Below, one piece after another: positions 5,580 through 9,021 of a DNA stretch of 9,021 nt. This stretch comes from Chlamydiota bacterium (GTDB lineage Bacteria; Auribacterota; UBA3054; B51-G9). Made by a program: the position numbers and the translations under genes. Under the pieces are notes generated by a model, which saw only the letters and a program-made list of their open reading frames with translations, did not search any database and was not told the origin of the DNA. Each line of letters opens with the position of its first letter. The stretch's first letter is position 1. Location of the stretch: positions 1 through 9,021 of the forward strand of contig JAUVKG010000087.1 of assembly GCA_030596365.1 (NCBI GenBank), read 5' to 3'.

Positions 5580-7310
5580 ATGAATCAAAAAATTATTTTA
5601 TTTTGTCTTTTGATAATTGGTTTTTCATCTGTGGCATTTTGTACAACCTATAATGAATATTACTTTCAGCGCATCTTGCCTGGTAATTATATTAATCAAA
5701 AAGTTGGTGAAAAACATGATTATATTACTGCAAACTCTATATATGGTGATACCCATGAAATTGCAACATGTACCGGACCTAACGAAAATGATTTACCAGA
5801 TAATTTAAGTGTTGATACATATCCAGATACTACCAACGGTCCCGGGAGTGTGGTTTATATTCGTGGTTATATTGTATCTGCTCCACCTGAGGGCAATGAT
5901 AAAATAGCTGCGTCTATTTATACCGACAGAAGTGAAAATGAGGCATTAGGAATACAAGAAGATGTTTTTTATAATACATGGCGTTATCAAATTGATGATT
6001 ATGCTGATGTGCCGCAATCTACTCAAATCGGTACATTGCTTGTATTGGATAATTGGACTAATGACGGCTGGTCAAACGGCTATCTTTTTGCCGAAGAAAT
6101 ATGGTATAATAAAAATATCCCCGCAGATATAGACGTTTTTGAAGTAGTTACATCAGGGAAAGCAGAACTTGATCCCGGTGTTTATTGTATTGAAACTGAA
6201 GTAGAGTTGGAATTTGTTCAAACGCCATTGGAAATTACTGTTTATGAAGCAAACGGAGATAACTACGGCACTCAAATTGCTTATGTAAATATTTTCGATT
6301 GTTTTGATGATAATGGTGATATTGATAACCAACGCCAAAGAGTTTATTTTCTTCAGGAAACTGCAGGAAAAATTTATATTAAAGTAAATTCTACCGAGAC
6401 CGCTTTTCAAGGAGAATACAAAATCCGAGCCTTGAAAACCAGACCCGTTATCCTTGTGCATGGGATTAATGCTTCGCCAAAAAGCAGTTCAGATCCGGCA
6501 ACTACTTTTGAACACATACGAGATTGTCTTGGATATTTTAAAGAAGTCGCACCATGTATTTGCTACGACTTTCCATGGTGGTCTAAAGATCCCGACGCAA
6601 GTGGCTTTGAAAAATATGTGGGTATTAATTCAGGTGTTTCTGATTCGCTTTATGAATTTGTATATGAAAAATATGATTTACATAGTGATTACAAAGCAAA
6701 TATAATTCTTCATTCTATGGGTGGGTTTATTGTCAGATATCAATTGGATTATCAAAATTTTGCCGATATGATAAATCAGGTCTTATTTATTAATTCACCG
6801 CAATATGGCAGTGACCTGGCTAACTTTCTTGTTGCACGACCGGAAGCTGTTGGTATATTTAATCTTTCTCTGTCAATGGATACAAGCGAACAAAATTATA
6901 TACACTTAAGCCGCGGCAGCGATACGATTTGGAAAATGCACAATGAAAAAGATATAAACATTCCTGCTTCAAGAATTGCGTTTACCGTAGGAACAAGTCG
7001 GGGACCTTATAAATTCTTGGAAGCAATGTTTTTGTATGATTATACAATAGGAAGATTAGCAACGCTTCCGCGGGCACAAGCTGCGATGAGAACACTTTTA
7101 AAAGATAGATATTTAATTGGTTTAAAAAGGAGCGATGGTATCGTTCCGGTTACAAGCCAGAATTTATTAAATTTTGTACCAGACATACCCAAAGCCAATT
7201 ATTATTTTATTGAAAAACACCATACAGAAGCCCAAAAGCTATCTCTTAACAAAATGAACGATTGCAAAGAGCTTTATAATTTAATCAAATCAAGGATGAA
7301 CGCACAATGA
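5580..7310 (+). CDS. Secreted alpha/beta hydrolase (lipase/PGAP1-like) with PPC-like domain
   Basis: The protein has 576 residues. AAGGA (5567-5571) lies 8 bases before the ATG, and the gene starts 25 bases after the fibre gene. An N-terminal signal sequence ends around residue 20-22 (FSSVAFC). Residues about 183-286 (DIDVFEV, GVYCIETE, GKIYIKVNS, GEYKIRA) look like a PPC-type beta-sandwich, which usually helps exported enzymes fold or bind. The catalytic domain starts with the oxyanion motif VHGIN (His294-Gly295). The nucleophile elbow is LHSMGG with Ser379; the usual first Gly is Leu. INSPQYGSDLA follows. The likely acid is Asp519 (SDGIVPV) and the base His547 or His548 (KHHTE). The triad appears complete, so it should be an active serine esterase or lipase in the periplasm or outside the cell. 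Substrate unknown. The stop overlaps the next gene's start. Confidence 0.88.
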   Translation: MNQKIILFCLLIIGFSSVAFCTTYNEYYFQRILPGNYINQKVGEKHDYITANSIYGDTHEIATCTGPNENDLPDNLSVDTYPDTTNGPGSVVYIRGYIVSAPPEGNDKIAASIYTDRSENEALGIQEDVFYNTWRYQIDDYADVPQSTQIGTLLVLDNWTNDGWSNGYLFAEEIWYNKNIPADIDVFEVVTSGKAELDPGVYCIETEVELEFVQTPLEITVYEANGDNYGTQIAYVNIFDCFDDNGDIDNQRQRVYFLQETAGKIYIKVNSTETAFQGEYKIRALKTRPVILVHGINASPKSSSDPATTFEHIRDCLGYFKEVAPCICYDFPWWSKDPDASGFEKYVGINSGVSDSLYEFVYEKYDLHSDYKANIILHSMGGFIVRYQLDYQNFADMINQVLFINSPQYGSDLANFLVARPEAVGIFNLSLSMDTSEQNYIHLSRGSDTIWKMHNEKDINIPASRIAFTVGTSRGPYKFLEAMFLYDYTIGRLATLPRAQAAMRTLLKDRYLIGLKRSDGIVPVTSQNLLNFVPDIPKANYYFIEKHHTEAQKLSLNKMNDCKELYNLIKSRMNAQ

Positions 7311-8245
7311 AAAAGAAATTAATAATATCAATTACTTTTATAATAATGGTTATTATTGTTTTATTAGTTATAAATAAACAATCAAAACAAAGCGAGTTGG
7401 TTATAGACAACATATTGACTAATCAAATAAATCGAACAGAAAAAACTATACAATCAAGGGAACATCTGGCACAATTATTCGAGTTGAAAAGGTTTTCTAC
7501 AAATACGTCTTTTTTTCTTAAAAATGAATTTATAAACTTTTCACAATTTACGAATATTGTTTTAAACAAAAGTGATTATTCATATAGAAGAAAACAAAGA
7601 ATTCTCAATAATGTTGTTCCTAAAATATTTCATAATAGTAACAAAATACAATTGACAAACTTAGTTGATTTAATAATCCGAGGTGCAATTAATGAATCTA
7701 CTAACATTCATTCTCCTTTTCTTGACACGCTTTGTATATTACGTTTTCACAAACTATTACCATATATGGCAAATAAAATACTTGAAAATAGCAATAAAAT
7801 CAGTAAAATAAAAGATGCTGAAATGTGTATGACTTGGTTAGGACACATACAACATCCCGACACATTACAAACACATTTAAAATTAAATAGATTGCTAACA
7901 AAAGATTCGCTATTAAGGAAAGAACGCAGATGGGCAATGAAATGGACAGATAATTTACCGGTATTTTTTCGTGATGATTGCCTTCCGATTTATCTGGAAA
8001 TAACATGTAACCCAGAAAAATATAATTTAACAGAATGGCGAACCGCCCATGGCGCTCTTCTGCGTTTTACGAACGAAATTGCCGTTACTGAATATAAAAA
8101 AGGAATTAAAAACATACAAAAAGTTCATAAGAATTTGCATCCTTTAATAATTCGTGATATGCGTAGCCGAATAAAATATCAAAATGATTTTTGCACAGGC
8201 GAAAAACCATTGATTAAAAAACCCAAACCTTTATTGGATGAATAA
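7307..8245 (+). CDS. Membrane-anchored helical protein of unknown family
   Basis: The protein has 312 residues and I do not recognise a family. MKKK followed by about 18 hydrophobic residues (5-23) is an N-terminal membrane anchor or uncleaved signal, with the rest outside the cytoplasm. The soluble part is rich in Lys, Asn, Ile and Leu and predicted largely helical. Notable stretches are CMTWLGHIQHPDTLQTHLKL, RRWAMKWTDNLPVFFRDD and WRTAHGALLRFTNE, which could be HEAT-like helical pairs. The basic tail is EKPLIKKPKPLLDE. The ATG overlaps the hydrolase stop (ATGA), with AAGGA at 7292-7296, so the two are translationally coupled and probably act together, perhaps as a chaperone, partner or immunity-like protein for the lipase. 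That role is speculation from position. The gene is the most AT-rich in the window. Confidence 0.75.
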   Translation: MKKKLIISITFIIMVIIVLLVINKQSKQSELVIDNILTNQINRTEKTIQSREHLAQLFELKRFSTNTSFFLKNEFINFSQFTNIVLNKSDYSYRRKQRILNNVVPKIFHNSNKIQLTNLVDLIIRGAINESTNIHSPFLDTLCILRFHKLLPYMANKILENSNKISKIKDAEMCMTWLGHIQHPDTLQTHLKLNRLLTKDSLLRKERRWAMKWTDNLPVFFRDDCLPIYLEITCNPEKYNLTEWRTAHGALLRFTNEIAVTEYKKGIKNIQKVHKNLHPLIIRDMRSRIKYQNDFCTGEKPLIKKPKPLLDE

Positions 8246-8268
8246 TATAATTTAACATTTGAATTATT

Positions 8269-9021
8269 ATGAAAAATATTATATTTTTTGTTTTATTTGT
8301 TAGTGTAATTACTTTGAGTATTTATGCAGATGAAAGCTATTGCGCGTTGGAAATAAAATTGAACACAGCTTTGCCTGACGATGCTTATTTTTTGGTAACG
8401 TCCGGAGATCGTGAAAATCTATTAACAATAGAGGAATTTGACGAGTTACAAAAAGGTATAACTGATACAAGATATTTCTATGACTTACCTGCACAACCAA
8501 GTGGTTGGAATATCATCAGCATTGTTCCACTCAAAAAGGCAGGTTTCTTCACTTGTGGTTACCCGCTTGCTGAGCCTCAACGGTTTGATGCAAAGGCTGA
8601 TCATACTTATATGAAAGAAGTAATAATAAATAATAATATTTCTTATGCTCCCGAAAATGCATCAGCAACTGCTGATTTTGTTTTTAATTTAGATTATAAT
8701 TACGATGCTGATGGAGATGGATTAGGAACCGAACAAGAAATAACGTATAAAACTAATCCGTGGAATACAGACACGGATTATGATAATCTTAATGATTACC
8801 AGGATGTTAATGGAGTAGATATTGAAATAAACCTTGATGATGAGCTGGTACAAACAATCAACACAGCCGCTACCGACCCGCTGAATCCCGACACTGATGG
8901 TGATGGTGTTCTTGATGGTGTTGAAGTTTATGGTCTTGCTCCTTATGGATTTATTACCGATCCTTGCAATCCCGATACAGATGGTGATGGAGTTATTGAC
9001 GGTCAGGACCCGAATCCGCTT
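8269..9021 (+). CDS. Secreted TSP3-repeat (calcium-binding) protein, 5' part
   Basis: The frame is open from the ATG at 8269 to the last base (251 codons, no stop), so the gene continues beyond the window. MKNIIFFVLFVSVITLSIYA followed by Asp-Glu-Ser is a clear signal peptide. Residues about 21-140 form an unassigned, probably beta-rich N-terminal domain (LPAQPSGWNIISIVPL, one Cys near the start and one in the middle). Then come thrombospondin type 3-like loops: DADGDGLGTEQE (146-157), NPWNTDTDYDNLND (163-176), NPDTDGDGVLDGVE (206-219) and NPDTDGDGVIDGQD (234-247). Their spaced Asp side chains bind calcium in known TSP3 proteins. It starts 23 bases after the previous stop, with no clear Shine-Dalgarno, and likely belongs to the same operon. 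The C-terminal function is unseen. Confidence 0.88.
   Translation, partial: MKNIIFFVLFVSVITLSIYADESYCALEIKLNTALPDDAYFLVTSGDRENLLTIEEFDELQKGITDTRYFYDLPAQPSGWNIISIVPLKKAGFFTCGYPLAEPQRFDAKADHTYMKEVIINNNISYAPENASATADFVFNLDYNYDADGDGLGTEQEITYKTNPWNTDTDYDNLNDYQDVNGVDIEINLDDELVQTINTAATDPLNPDTDGDGVLDGVEVYGLAPYGFITDPCNPDTDGDGVIDGQDPNPL

Noticed and set aside
5580..5646. Lipoprotein signal in the hydrolase (Cys near residue 22)
   Set aside because: The residues before the Cys are V-A-F, which does not fit a lipobox; a Gly, Ala or Ser would be expected directly before Cys.
5617..6705. Alternative plus-strand and minus-strand frames within the hydrolase gene
   Set aside because: They overlap the frame that carries the signal peptide, PPC-like domain and catalytic motifs.
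8309..8500. Minus-strand frame of 63 codons
   Set aside because: It is antisense to the start of the TSP3 protein, whose signal peptide and repeats clearly define the coding strand.
1..9021. CRISPR array, tRNA, rRNA or transposase gene
   Set aside because: No regularly spaced repeats, tRNA-like fold, rRNA sequence or transposase motif was seen on either strand by eye.

Overview
The window looks like chromosomal DNA from a Gram-negative, AT-rich bacterium that makes many exported surface proteins. Two proteins in its left part end in a PEP-CTERM sorting tail (Pro-Glu-Pro, a hydrophobic segment, then a basic end), so the cell should carry an exosortase, although none is encoded here. PEP-CTERM tails together with DOMON/CBM9-like, PKD, thrombospondin-3-like and phage-fibre-like modules fit the PVC superphylum (Lentisphaerota, Kiritimatiellota and relatives). 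That placement is inference from protein style; no rRNA or marker gene is present.

Left part (1-2705): the 3' end of one PEP-CTERM gene and its terminator, then a structured intergenic repeat. Next comes a consensus sigma-70 promoter with an 18-bp perfect palindrome at its start site and a leader holding a perfect tandem 21-bp repeat. It drives a single 629-codon gene for a PEP-CTERM protein (two related DOMON-like halves around a PKD domain), which has its own strong terminator.

Middle (2638-3244): a gene-free stretch of about 600 bases. It holds the terminator, a second copy of the structured repeat, a C/G-rich element that can form two alternative hairpins, a long hairpin with an AAAA loop, a second strong sigma-70 promoter, a leader hairpin and a lac-operator-like palindrome. 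I see nothing recognisable in about 2872-3032.

Right part (3245-9021): four codirectional, tightly packed genes, probably one operon, all predicted to be exported or membrane-anchored. In order they are: a secreted fibre-like protein built from phage tail-fibre-type repeats; a secreted alpha/beta hydrolase with a PPC-like domain; a membrane-anchored helical protein of unknown family that overlaps the hydrolase gene by 4 bases; and the start of a secreted protein with calcium-binding TSP3-like repeats that runs off the window. The last has no in-window stop and is easily missed. Together they suggest a surface or secreted apparatus with an adhesive fibre, a hydrolytic enzyme and a calcium-stabilised protein. 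Its function is unknown and the link rests on gene order only. Both promoters carry palindromes centred on CG and flanked by AA/TT, the style of LacI-family operators, so shared sugar- or metabolite-responsive control is a reasonable hypothesis.
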